From assembly GCA_964514665.1 (NCBI GenBank), contig CAZESH010000072.1, forward strand, positions 1 through 15,664: 15,664 nt of DNA, read 5' to 3'. This stretch comes from CAZESH01 sp964514665 (GTDB taxonomy: Bacteria; Bacillota; Bacilli; Paenibacillales; KCTC-25726). The translations under genes and the position numbers were made by a program. A model generated the notes under the pieces. It did no database searches. It was not told the DNA's origin and saw nothing but the letters and a program-made list of their open reading frames with translations. Below, piece after piece: positions 1 to 7,098 of this stretch (position 1 is its first letter; every line of letters starts with the position of its first letter).

Positions 1-90
1 CTTGTCTACCTTGCGCTTGTCTATATCCGCCAACACATGCTCCAAAGCAACGGCATTGCCGTGAATGTCGGAAATCAAGGCCAATTTCAT
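1..90 (-). CDS. Metallophosphoesterase, N-terminal 30 codons only (cut by window edge)
   Basis: The visible peptide begins MKLALISDIHGN, the first metal-binding block (D-x-H-G-N) of calcineurin-like phosphodiesterases of the YfcE/Metallophos_2 kind. D8 and H10 would bind the dinuclear metal centre. The ATG at 90-88 is preceded by GGGGTG six bases upstream, so this start is well placed. The gene follows the permease gene by 65 bp on the same strand with no convincing terminator between them, so it may be the last gene of the sugar-transport operon. The rest lies outside the window, so the substrate (cyclic nucleotide, sugar phosphate or other) cannot be judged. The family call rests on one motif plus the typical N-terminal position. 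Confidence 0.75.
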   Translation of the reverse strand, partial: MKLALISDIHGNAVALEHVLADIDKRKVDK

Positions 91-155
91 AAACTTCACC
101 CCTGCATCATGATTTGGTATAAATTTACCACTCGAGGAGGGCAAAGTTCAAGGGC

Positions 156-1022
156 TTACCCTTTGACGGCACCGGCCGTCAAGCCTTTTTCCACTTTTTC
201 CTGAAGCAGTACGAAGGCGAGAATCGGAGGCAGCACCGTGACGACGATTGCGGCCATGACACCGCCGTAGTCAGACTGTCTTTGAGCAAAGAATGTCAGC
301 AATCCGATCGAAATCGTTTTCAAATTATCATCGCTGATAAATACGAGAGGAAAAATCAGATTGTTCCATGTATGCAGGAAATTAAAGATGGATGCCGTTG
401 CGATGGCGGGCATGGCAAGCGGGATAATGACTTTGGCATACACGTTGAAGGGAGTGCAGCCATCCATTACGGCAGCTTCTTCTATCTCGGTCGGTATGCC
501 TTTCATAAAACCTGCCAAAATGAAAATCGTCATCGAAAGATTAAAAGCAGTAAACAACAATACAAGAATCGTAGGATTGTTCGTAAGGTGGAACTTGCCT
601 AAAGTATAGGATAAAGGAATGATCGTGGTTTGAATCGGGATCATCATCCCTGCCGTAAAATACAGATAAACAAAACCTTTCAGCTTGAATTCAAATTTGG
701 CTAAAATATAAGCAGCCAATGTACCGACAAAAGCAGAGATCAGAAGTGCGGCAACCGTAAGAACGATACTGTTTTTAAAGTATATTCCCACCTTCCCCAA
801 CTCCCATGCTCTTGCATAATTTTCAAAATGAAATTCCGTTGGAAATGAAAAAGGTTTGGTAAAAATCTCCGTGTCTTTCTTTAGTGAAGAGATCACGCTG
901 AAATAAATCGGATATAAACATAGAATGGAATAAACAATCAAAAATCCATAATACAGTACATTTTTTATATGTTTTTTCATCACATACCGGCGGGGCTGGA
1001 AAGACTGAACTTGGGAAACCAT
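156..1022 (-). CDS. Carbohydrate ABC transporter permease, MalG/AraQ type
   Basis: This is the second inner-membrane channel subunit of a sugar importer (CUT1 family). The 288-residue protein has about six membrane spans, at roughly 22-43, 84-108, 117-142, 150-173, 200-220 and 255-275. It carries the cytoplasmic EAA loop (EEAAVMDGCTPFNVYAKVIIP, 181-201) that docks the ATPase. The short C-terminal tail ending in LTAGAVKG is typical of MalG-like subunits. The ATG at 1022 is chosen because AGGAGTGAGGTG lies just upstream. A second in-frame ATG at 980, giving MKKHIKN at the N-terminus, lacks a ribosome site but would remove a 14-residue polar extension, so it remains possible. The gene lies 59 bp after the MalF-type partner and is surely co-transcribed with it. 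No ATPase gene is present here; Gram-positive CUT1 importers often share an MsmX-type ATPase encoded elsewhere. Confidence 0.93.
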   Translation of the reverse strand: MVSQVQSFQPRRYVMKKHIKNVLYYGFLIVYSILCLYPIYFSVISSLKKDTEIFTKPFSFPTEFHFENYARAWELGKVGIYFKNSIVLTVAALLISAFVGTLAAYILAKFEFKLKGFVYLYFTAGMMIPIQTTIIPLSYTLGKFHLTNNPTILVLLFTAFNLSMTIFILAGFMKGIPTEIEEAAVMDGCTPFNVYAKVIIPLAMPAIATASIFNFLHTWNNLIFPLVFISDDNLKTISIGLLTFFAQRQSDYGGVMAAIVVTVLPPILAFVLLQEKVEKGLTAGAVKG

Positions 1023-1081
1023 GTCTGCACCTCACTCCTAACTTCTCTTCTTTTTATCTCCATACCTGCACTCAGAACCGA

Positions 1082-1966
1082 TTAATCATTCTTGGTCGAC
1101 ATCACTTTCAAGCTGAGGACAGTAAATAAGATGCTCAACAACAGGATCACAGTGGAAATGGCGCTGCCTAACCCGTAATGATTGTATTTATAGGCTTCGT
1201 AATACATTAATGTGGCGGGAACATGCGTCATTCCGTTAGGTCCCCCTTCGGTCATGACGAACACAATGTCGAATATTTTCAATATGCCGGTAATCACCAA
1301 GACCACTGAAATCTTAAGCGATTCCCAAATCATCGGAATCGTAATGGTGAATACTCTTCTGAACGTACCCGCTCCATCAATGATGCTGGATTCGATCACT
1401 TCATGCGGAATGCTCGTTACCGCAGCAAATCCGATTGTCAAATAATAAGGGGTACTGGACCATGCCGTGACCAAAATAACACTTGTCATTGCTGTTGCGG
1501 GATCGATCAACCAACCATTCGTCCAATTGTCCAATCCCAAGAAAATCAATATATGATTAAGCACACCATCTTCATTCGGAAACAAGATAAACCGCCATAA
1601 AAGCGATGTTGCAGTTATCGGCAGCACTAAAGGCAAGAAAAAAGTGGCTTTGAAGAATCGATATCCGGGTCTAAAACTGCTTAACATGATTGCGAACAAG
1701 TACCCGATCGGAATCTGGGTTAAAATACTTAGCACTACATACCACAAAATGTTTTTTAACGATTTTATGAATTGTTCATAAGATAATAAGTCAATAAAAT
1801 TCTGCAGCCCGACAAATTTTAAAGGCACGCCCTGAATTCCCGGCCATTCAAAAAAAGACAGGTAGATGGAATGAAATACCGGGATGACTTCAAGCAGGGT
1901 ATAAATCAAAATCGCCGGTATCAGGAAAAGGGTAATCACTCTCAAACTTTTTCTATAATGCGTCAT
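1082..1966 (-). CDS. Carbohydrate ABC transporter permease, MalF/AraP type
   Basis: This is the first channel subunit of the CUT1 sugar importer. The 294-residue protein has about six spans. It contains the EAA loop (IESSIIDGAGTFRRVFTITIP, 191-211) and the motif FVMTEGGPNG (236-245), very common in MalF/UgpA-type permeases. I start it at the ATG at 1966 because AAGGTGG sits about seven bases upstream. An upstream ATG at 2035 would add 23 residues (MMLASVCENPLLNRSPYIKGG...), but it lies inside a strong stem-loop, has no ribosome site, and the extension does not look like this family. The gene lies downstream of the binding-protein gene, separated by that stem-loop, and upstream of the MalG-type partner. 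Together the two permeases form the heterodimeric pore. Confidence 0.93.
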   Translation of the reverse strand: MTHYRKSLRVITLFLIPAILIYTLLEVIPVFHSIYLSFFEWPGIQGVPLKFVGLQNFIDLLSYEQFIKSLKNILWYVVLSILTQIPIGYLFAIMLSSFRPGYRFFKATFFLPLVLPITATSLLWRFILFPNEDGVLNHILIFLGLDNWTNGWLIDPATAMTSVILVTAWSSTPYYLTIGFAAVTSIPHEVIESSIIDGAGTFRRVFTITIPMIWESLKISVVLVITGILKIFDIVFVMTEGGPNGMTHVPATLMYYEAYKYNHYGLGSAISTVILLLSILFTVLSLKVMSTKND

Positions 1967-2005
1967 ATGATATCCACCTTTTATATACGGACTCCTGTTT
2001 AATAG

Positions 2006-2053
2006 AGGATTCTCACAGACCGAAGCAAGCATCATTTCGATCTGTGAGATCCT
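2006..2053 (-). other. Long intercistronic stem-loop between binding-protein and permease genes
   Basis: Positions 2006-2024 pair with 2036-2053 to form an 18-bp stem with one bulged base (2011) around an 11-base loop (2025-2035). The pair 2020/2040 is a mismatch in a plus-strand RNA but a G-U wobble in the minus-strand transcript, so the structure fits the operon's RNA. No U-run follows it, so it is not a standard intrinsic terminator. It starts 37 bases after the binding-protein stop codon and ends 40 bases before the permease start. By analogy with the malE-malF intergenic structure in enteric bacteria, it probably protects the 3' end of the binding-protein mRNA and lets that protein outnumber the permeases. 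The structure is seen directly; the role is inferred. Confidence 0.75.
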
Positions 2054-2090
2054 TTAAGTTGTCTATCTAATTTTTATACCGTTATACCGA

Positions 2091-3479
2091 CTATTTCTTT
2101 TGACGATCAATTTCTTTTTGAATTTCAGCGGCAGCTTTTTCGGCCGAATTGCCCAGCAGCATGCCAATGATATTATTGCGGCTGACATCGATCATGGAGC
2201 TTAACGTATCATAATCAAAGTAATCTCCGCCCGGATTTGTAACCGTACCCATATATGCCGTAATATCTTGCAGCAGTTTTGGTTTGCCAGGTTTAGACGT
2301 ATCTACGTCTTTTCTTGCAGGAATCAGATTATATTTGTCATAACGAAGCTGCTGCGCTTCTTTGGAATGGAAGAATTTTGCCCATTCGATCGTGATCTCT
2401 TTATCGTACCCTGTCAGTTTGCCGCTAAACACGTGTCCGTTTGTGAACAACACGGAATCCCCTTTGAATTGCTCCTTGTCCGTGAAGTAAGGGAACGGGA
2501 AGAAATCGATCTTATCTTTAACCGGCGAATTTTCGATATCCGAAATGAACCAGGCTCCATTCAAGTCCATCGCATATTTTCCGCTGAAGAAGCCTGCTCT
2601 TTCCGTTTCAAAGTCGATTCCTTCGAAGTTTTTCTCAAAAGCGCCTTTTGCTTTCAAATCTTTCAGCCATTGCAAAGATGCAACAACATCCGGGTCTGTC
2701 CATTTTGCAGTACGCGCTCCGATATCTTTCATCTTGTCGACACCCGCCATACGATAAACAGCGTTCGTATGAATGTGTCCCGTTCTCCATGTATCTTTCG
2801 CACCGACGCCCCATGGAATGATATTTGCCGCTTTCAATTTATCGATCACATCATAAAGCTCATCCATGGTTTCCGGTTTTTTCGTAATTCCGGCTTTCGC
2901 GAACAAATCTTTGTTGTAGTAAATGACTTCCGGGTAATAAGCGAACGGTATGCCATAGATGCCATTAACGCCATATTTGCTTAGATCATAGTAGCTGAAG
3001 TTGGAATCGATAAATCCGCTTGACCATTCTTTGTCTTCCAGAAGCGGAGACACATCCATAAGCAAACCGTTTTTCGCGTACTCGGCCAACGGAGCGCTTC
3101 CATAAATAATGAACATATTAGGCAAATTTCCCGTTGCGATATCCGCTTTCAATTTATTGTTATAAGCCGCTTCTTCAGATATCGAATCATCTTGGAATTT
3201 TACATTCGGGTGAAGCTTAGTGAACTGCTCCATCATTTCTTTCAGGTACGGCGCCTGAGGGTCGGTTCCGGAATATCTTGTCAAGATGCGAATCGTGACT
3301 TCCGGATCTTTCTTTTGAGTGCTGTCCGTCGCTGCCGCATTGTCCGAGCCTTCAGTATTCTTCGTTGCTTGGGCAGCGGATTCCTTGTTGCTCCCGCCAG
3401 AGCACGCCGCCAGCGTTGCCCCCAATAGCATCAGCACCAGCACAAAATTAAACGCTTTCAATAATGCTGATTTTTTCAT
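2091..3479 (-). CDS. Extracellular sugar-binding lipoprotein of the ABC importer
   Basis: This is the family-1 solute-binding protein that captures the sugar outside the membrane and hands it to the permeases. In the 462-residue form the signal peptide begins MKKSALLKAF, runs through a hydrophobic core and ends in the lipobox LAAC. Cys26 would be lipidated. A Ser/Ala/Asn/Lys/Asp-rich linker (about 27-58) leads into the mature fold, which begins PEVTIRILTRYSG. The start is the ATG at 3479, where GGGAGG lies six bases upstream. The ATG two codons earlier (3485) directly abuts that ribosome site and is unlikely. A perfect TATAAT at 3530-3525 suggests the gene has its own promoter, probably activated by the response regulator encoded just upstream. 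The ligand cannot be read from the sequence. Confidence 0.95.
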   Translation of the reverse strand: MKKSALLKAFNFVLVLMLLGATLAACSGGSNKESAAQATKNTEGSDNAAATDSTQKKDPEVTIRILTRYSGTDPQAPYLKEMMEQFTKLHPNVKFQDDSISEEAAYNNKLKADIATGNLPNMFIIYGSAPLAEYAKNGLLMDVSPLLEDKEWSSGFIDSNFSYYDLSKYGVNGIYGIPFAYYPEVIYYNKDLFAKAGITKKPETMDELYDVIDKLKAANIIPWGVGAKDTWRTGHIHTNAVYRMAGVDKMKDIGARTAKWTDPDVVASLQWLKDLKAKGAFEKNFEGIDFETERAGFFSGKYAMDLNGAWFISDIENSPVKDKIDFFPFPYFTDKEQFKGDSVLFTNGHVFSGKLTGYDKEITIEWAKFFHSKEAQQLRYDKYNLIPARKDVDTSKPGKPKLLQDITAYMGTVTNPGGDYFDYDTLSSMIDVSRNNIIGMLLGNSAEKAAAEIQKEIDRQKK

Positions 3480-3524
3480 GTACATCCTCCCTTTTCTTTA
3501 TCTGATTTTTTGTACTGCAACTTC

Positions 3525-3553
3525 ATTATAAAAGTGGAGCTCCGTATGCTAAA
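3525..3553 (-). promoter_or_regulatory. Predicted promoter of the binding-protein/permease operon
   Basis: On the minus strand a perfect TATAAT occupies 3530-3525. With a 17-bp spacer the -35 hexamer would be TTTAGC (3553-3548), a poor match to TTGACA. A strong -10 with a poor -35 is what an activator-dependent promoter looks like, which fits control by the AraC-type response regulator whose gene ends at 3590. The transcript would start near 3518, giving a leader of about 40 bases. Direct sequence support is limited to the -10 and the position. Confidence 0.5.
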
Positions 3554-3589
3554 TGGATGTATTTTAGGTTGACGGGAGTTTTTTTGGGA

Positions 3590-5185
3590 TTAATCGATCT
3601 TTTTATTTTCCAGATATTTTTTGGGAGTCAAGCCAAATTGACGTTTGAACCGTTTGCTAAAATAATAGTGATCGCTGTAACCGACATCATAGGCCAGCGT
3701 TTCAATATTGACAAAATCATCCTGGTCCAAAATTTCCTTCGATCTATTCAAACGGCAAATATTGATGTATTCCACTACCGATACGCCCATTTCTTGTTTG
3801 AAAATGGAACTTAGATAGGAAGAGTTGACAAAGATCTGCGATGCGATTTCTTCCAGCGATAAATCCACTTTACAAACCTGTTTCTCGATGTAGCACTTCG
3901 CTTTCTCCACCGTTTTGCTGATGCCCCTGTTCCGTTTGCCGAACACAAGCTCAATGCTTTTCTGATATAACTGATTGACGAAAAGGCGCACATCCTCCAC
4001 CGTTTTCATCTCCATGAACAGTTCGAGCAGATCCCGCTGAATGATTTCTTTGGGAAAAAAACCGTTTTCTTTAATAAATTCAATCGCAATGGACGAAATA
4101 TTCATCGCCAAAAAGACGCTGTGTTCTTTTCTATATTTCAACCTTTCCATCTCTCGGAAAATCCCGTCTATTACCGGATGAATTTCATTGATTTTTCCCA
4201 GACGCAAAGCTATGAGCAGATTACGTTTATCCTCATCGTTGAATAAAATCAGTTTGTCATTGTCGAAAATTTGCGAATCATAGACAAATACGCGATCATG
4301 CCCTGCTGCAAATCGTTGTTTGACTGCATGATCGGCCTCCCTGTAAGAAAGATGGAGACGACTATAGCTTTCACAGACTTGACCAATTCCCGAAGAAATG
4401 GAAAACCGCAGATGCTGCTTGACAACCGCAATGATTTTTTCGCAGATGCGCTTGATTTCGGCAAGATCCATCCTCTCCTCGCAATGCAATAATACCGTGA
4501 TCTGTTGATCCGAGCTTGGGAAAACAACCGGGTGCAAATATGCGCCAAAGGCTTCTTCGATAATATTGGACACGGCAAATTCCCACAGTTCTCTATCCTT
4601 GCCGTATGGATCCGTTGAGTCGCGATCTTCAATGGCAAAAGCAACGGAGCAAAAAGACAACAAATCATGGGGAAGACCAAACTTGTCCAATTGGGCCTTT
4701 AAACTGCTAGCTTCTTCTTCTCCCGAAACCATTCTGCTCAAAAACCGCTGCCTTTCCATAAACCATTGCTGCCTCTGTAAAGCTTCCACGAATATCTTGG
4801 TGTTTTTCTCTTCCGCAATCGTTTTCTGGGCCCTGATCAACCCTTCAACGATTTCTTTTGTTTCGATCGGCTTCGTCAAATAGCCTTGCACCCCGGCACG
4901 GATCGCTTTTTGGGCGAATTCGAATTCGGAATAACCGGTGACAATGATGGTCTTCGTCATCGGATATTGCTCTTGCACGTATGCGGCTAATTCAATCCCG
5001 TTCATAAAAGGCAAATTGATATCCACAATGAGAATATCCGGCTCATATCGATCAATCATTTCCCTGGCTTGCAAGCCGTCCTTTGCCTCGCCGATCATTT
5101 CAAAACCGAGATTCGTCCAGTCCACCGACTTTTTGATCGATTCTCTTACCAAGAATTCATCATCCACGATAAGTACAGTAATCAA
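3590..5185 (-). CDS. Response regulator with AraC-type DNA-binding domain (YesN-like)
   Basis: This is a transcription activator of 531 residues that is phosphorylated by the sensor kinase encoded just upstream. The N-terminal receiver domain (about 3-120) shows the acidic pair D8/D9, phospho-acceptor D55 in ILIVDINLP, T83 and K105. A long middle region follows. The C-terminal AraC/XylS helix-turn-helix pair spans about 430-531, with the signature GYSDHYYFSKRFKRQFGLTP near the end. The start codon is TTG (5185-5183), overlapping the kinase stop codon by four bases (TTGA), with AGGGGG nine bases upstream; this points to translational coupling. YesN-type regulators usually activate neighbouring CUT1 sugar importers, and the binding-protein gene begins about 110 bp downstream. 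No terminator is visible between them, so some read-through is also likely. Confidence 0.93.
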   Translation of the reverse strand: MITVLIVDDEFLVRESIKKSVDWTNLGFEMIGEAKDGLQAREMIDRYEPDILIVDINLPFMNGIELAAYVQEQYPMTKTIIVTGYSEFEFAQKAIRAGVQGYLTKPIETKEIVEGLIRAQKTIAEEKNTKIFVEALQRQQWFMERQRFLSRMVSGEEEASSLKAQLDKFGLPHDLLSFCSVAFAIEDRDSTDPYGKDRELWEFAVSNIIEEAFGAYLHPVVFPSSDQQITVLLHCEERMDLAEIKRICEKIIAVVKQHLRFSISSGIGQVCESYSRLHLSYREADHAVKQRFAAGHDRVFVYDSQIFDNDKLILFNDEDKRNLLIALRLGKINEIHPVIDGIFREMERLKYRKEHSVFLAMNISSIAIEFIKENGFFPKEIIQRDLLELFMEMKTVEDVRLFVNQLYQKSIELVFGKRNRGISKTVEKAKCYIEKQVCKVDLSLEEIASQIFVNSSYLSSIFKQEMGVSVVEYINICRLNRSKEILDQDDFVNIETLAYDVGYSDHYYFSKRFKRQFGLTPKKYLENKKID

Positions 5186-6996
5186 TCAGATTCGCCCCCT
5201 CTTTCAAATTCACCAGGCAATGTGATGTTGATTCTGGTTCCCATGCCCGGCTCGCTGGTAATGGAAATCCCAAATTCATTTCCAAAGTGCAGTTTGATCC
5301 GTTCATCCACACTGCGCAATCCAAAGCCGAGCTTTTTGCGCTGCTCGGACTCGGACAGCAATTGCTGCACCATATCGGGACTCATTCCGATTCCATCATC
5401 TTGAACCGACACCACAACATGGTTATCGGTCATTTTCGCAGAGATCGACAGCGTTCCTTTTTCCGCTTTTTTCTTGATTCCGTGATAAATCGCGTTTTCC
5501 ACAAGCGGTTGAATCGACAGTTTCATGATCTTTCTTTTCAAAGCTTCGTCTTCTAAATCGAAATCATATTCCAAGCTCTCGCGATATCTCACCTTTTGGA
5601 TCATCAGGTACTGGCGGGTAATCTCGATTTCCTCGCCGATCGTGATCATGCTCTCTCCCCGGTTGATGACCATACGGTAAAACTTTCCCAGCGTCTGGAT
5701 GAGCATGATCGCATCCTCTGTCCAACGCAATTTAATTAGCGAAACAATACTTTCTAGCGTGTTATATAGAAAATGGGGGTTAATCTGTGCTTGCAGCGCC
5801 AACAATTCATATTCCCGCTTCTTTTTCTGTTCGGTATAAACCTCATCCATCAGACTGGAGATTTGGCCTAACATGCGATTAAAGCTTCTCGATAAATGAC
5901 CGACTTCATCCTGTCCTTTTTCCTCGGCCCGGATTTCAAACTGCCCCACACCAGCATTGACCATCATTCGGGAAAGCCGGATGATCGGTTTGGATATCGA
6001 TCGGGACAATAAAAACGACAATAAAATGACCAGCGCAATGCAGGTCAAGCCTGTCAAATAAATGAGTCTGGAAGCCCGCAAATTATCATCCATCAATTCA
6101 TCCAACGGGACAATGCCGAGAATGATCCAATCCATCTTATTAAAATGCGAGGAAGTGACCAAATATTTGCTTCCGTTCATCTTGAATATCGCCCCGGCCC
6201 GATCATGCTGGATCACCCAGTCAAAATAGGGATCCTGCGAGACGCTTTGATTCAGATCTGCTTTATCCAAGGAAGATACGATCAGGCCTTGGCGATTGAT
6301 AATCAAATATCTTCCCGTTTTTCCGTACTCAACTTCTCGGTATATGTTGGAGATGTTCTGTTCATTGAGATCCATGCGCAAATAACCGACAATGCTTCCG
6401 TTCGAAGAACTAACGACATTGCGGCTCATGGAAATGGCAAAAGCCGGATTGATGTCGGTTTGAAAATCGATTTTGTGCAGGTCTTCCCAGATCATTTTGT
6501 TCCATTCATGCTTCAACAAACTTTCAGTACGCCTGAAAATCTCAAACCTGTCGAAGGTCATGCCATTGACTTTTCCGGAAGTAACCGCATTACCGCCTAT
6601 ACTGAACAGTTCTATCGAACTGACCGTTCTTCTCGGTTCAATGCTGTTGTCAAAGATGGCTTGGATATTAAAGCTCAAATCGTACATCATCGGGTCGTTG
6701 TCGCCGACCGTCTTGATCTCATTCAAATAATCCTGCACAAAAGAATTGGCCAAAAGTGTATTGGACAATGTTTCGGCATTATCGAGCATGCTCGTCAAGC
6801 TTTGGTTGATCAGTTCCGAGTTTTGCACCGAATTTTCGATTGTTCGCTTGATCAAGATATCGGATGACGTTTTGTTTGCAATATAAATCAGCACCACAAA
6901 AATCAGGATCGAAGCGATGCTGATCAGATTGATTTTGTAGGCAATGGAAAGATTATAATACCACCATCGAAGTTTGGAGATATGGTTTCGCTGCAT
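5182..6996 (-). CDS. Membrane sensor histidine kinase (YesM-like)
   Basis: This is the partner kinase of the AraC-type response regulator (604 residues). The layout is a short cytoplasmic N-terminus, transmembrane helix 1 (about 23-41), a large extracellular sensing region of Cache type (about 42-305), helix 2 (about 309-331) and a HAMP linker (about 332-385). A His_kinase domain follows with phospho-acceptor H408 in QINPHFLYNTLES. The C-terminal ATPase region has the N-box LVENAIYHG (N501), DDGIGM (533-538) and GFGLRSVDERI (557-567). The ATG at 6996 has GGGGGAG about seven bases upstream. An intrinsic terminator ends only 17 bases before the start codon, so the gene must be transcribed by read-through or from a promoter inside or before that hairpin. 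Such kinases commonly sense extracellular sugars directly or through a binding protein; the ligand is unknown. Confidence 0.95.
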   Translation of the reverse strand: MQRNHISKLRWWYYNLSIAYKINLISIASILIFVVLIYIANKTSSDILIKRTIENSVQNSELINQSLTSMLDNAETLSNTLLANSFVQDYLNEIKTVGDNDPMMYDLSFNIQAIFDNSIEPRRTVSSIELFSIGGNAVTSGKVNGMTFDRFEIFRRTESLLKHEWNKMIWEDLHKIDFQTDINPAFAISMSRNVVSSSNGSIVGYLRMDLNEQNISNIYREVEYGKTGRYLIINRQGLIVSSLDKADLNQSVSQDPYFDWVIQHDRAGAIFKMNGSKYLVTSSHFNKMDWIILGIVPLDELMDDNLRASRLIYLTGLTCIALVILLSFLLSRSISKPIIRLSRMMVNAGVGQFEIRAEEKGQDEVGHLSRSFNRMLGQISSLMDEVYTEQKKKREYELLALQAQINPHFLYNTLESIVSLIKLRWTEDAIMLIQTLGKFYRMVINRGESMITIGEEIEITRQYLMIQKVRYRESLEYDFDLEDEALKRKIMKLSIQPLVENAIYHGIKKKAEKGTLSISAKMTDNHVVVSVQDDGIGMSPDMVQQLLSESEQRKKLGFGLRSVDERIKLHFGNEFGISITSEPGMGTRINITLPGEFERGGESD

Positions 6997-7013
6997 AAGG
7001 TTTCTCCCCCGGG

Positions 7014-7060
7014 AAAAAAAGATAAATATGCCGACGTCCTTGAACAGGACGCCAGCATAT
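7014..7060 (-). terminator. Rho-independent terminator after the glycoside hydrolase gene
   Basis: Positions 7026-7040 and 7046-7060 form a 15-bp stem with a 5-base loop (GTTCA in the RNA sense). Two of the pairs are G-U wobbles only in the minus-strand transcript; in a plus-strand RNA they would be A-C mismatches. A run of seven T (7020-7014) follows five bases after the stem. The element lies 39 bases after the hydrolase stop codon and just before the kinase ribosome site. It should end most transcripts of the reductase-hydrolase unit and separate it from the two-component and transport genes. Confidence 0.85.
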
Positions 7061-7098
7061 AAGCAACCAAACCTTGGTTTGACTATGAAGATTCCCTT

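Noticed and set aside
1967..2035. N-terminal extension of the MalF-type permease to the ATG at 2035
   Set aside because: No ribosome site, the start lies in a stable stem-loop, and the ATG at 1966 has AAGGTGG at good spacing.
2268..2984. 238-codon open frame on the plus strand
   Set aside because: Antisense to the binding-protein gene; Cys/Phe/Arg-rich low-quality translation.
6145..6867. 240-codon open frame on the plus strand
   Set aside because: Antisense to the sensor region of the kinase; no start signal and no motif.
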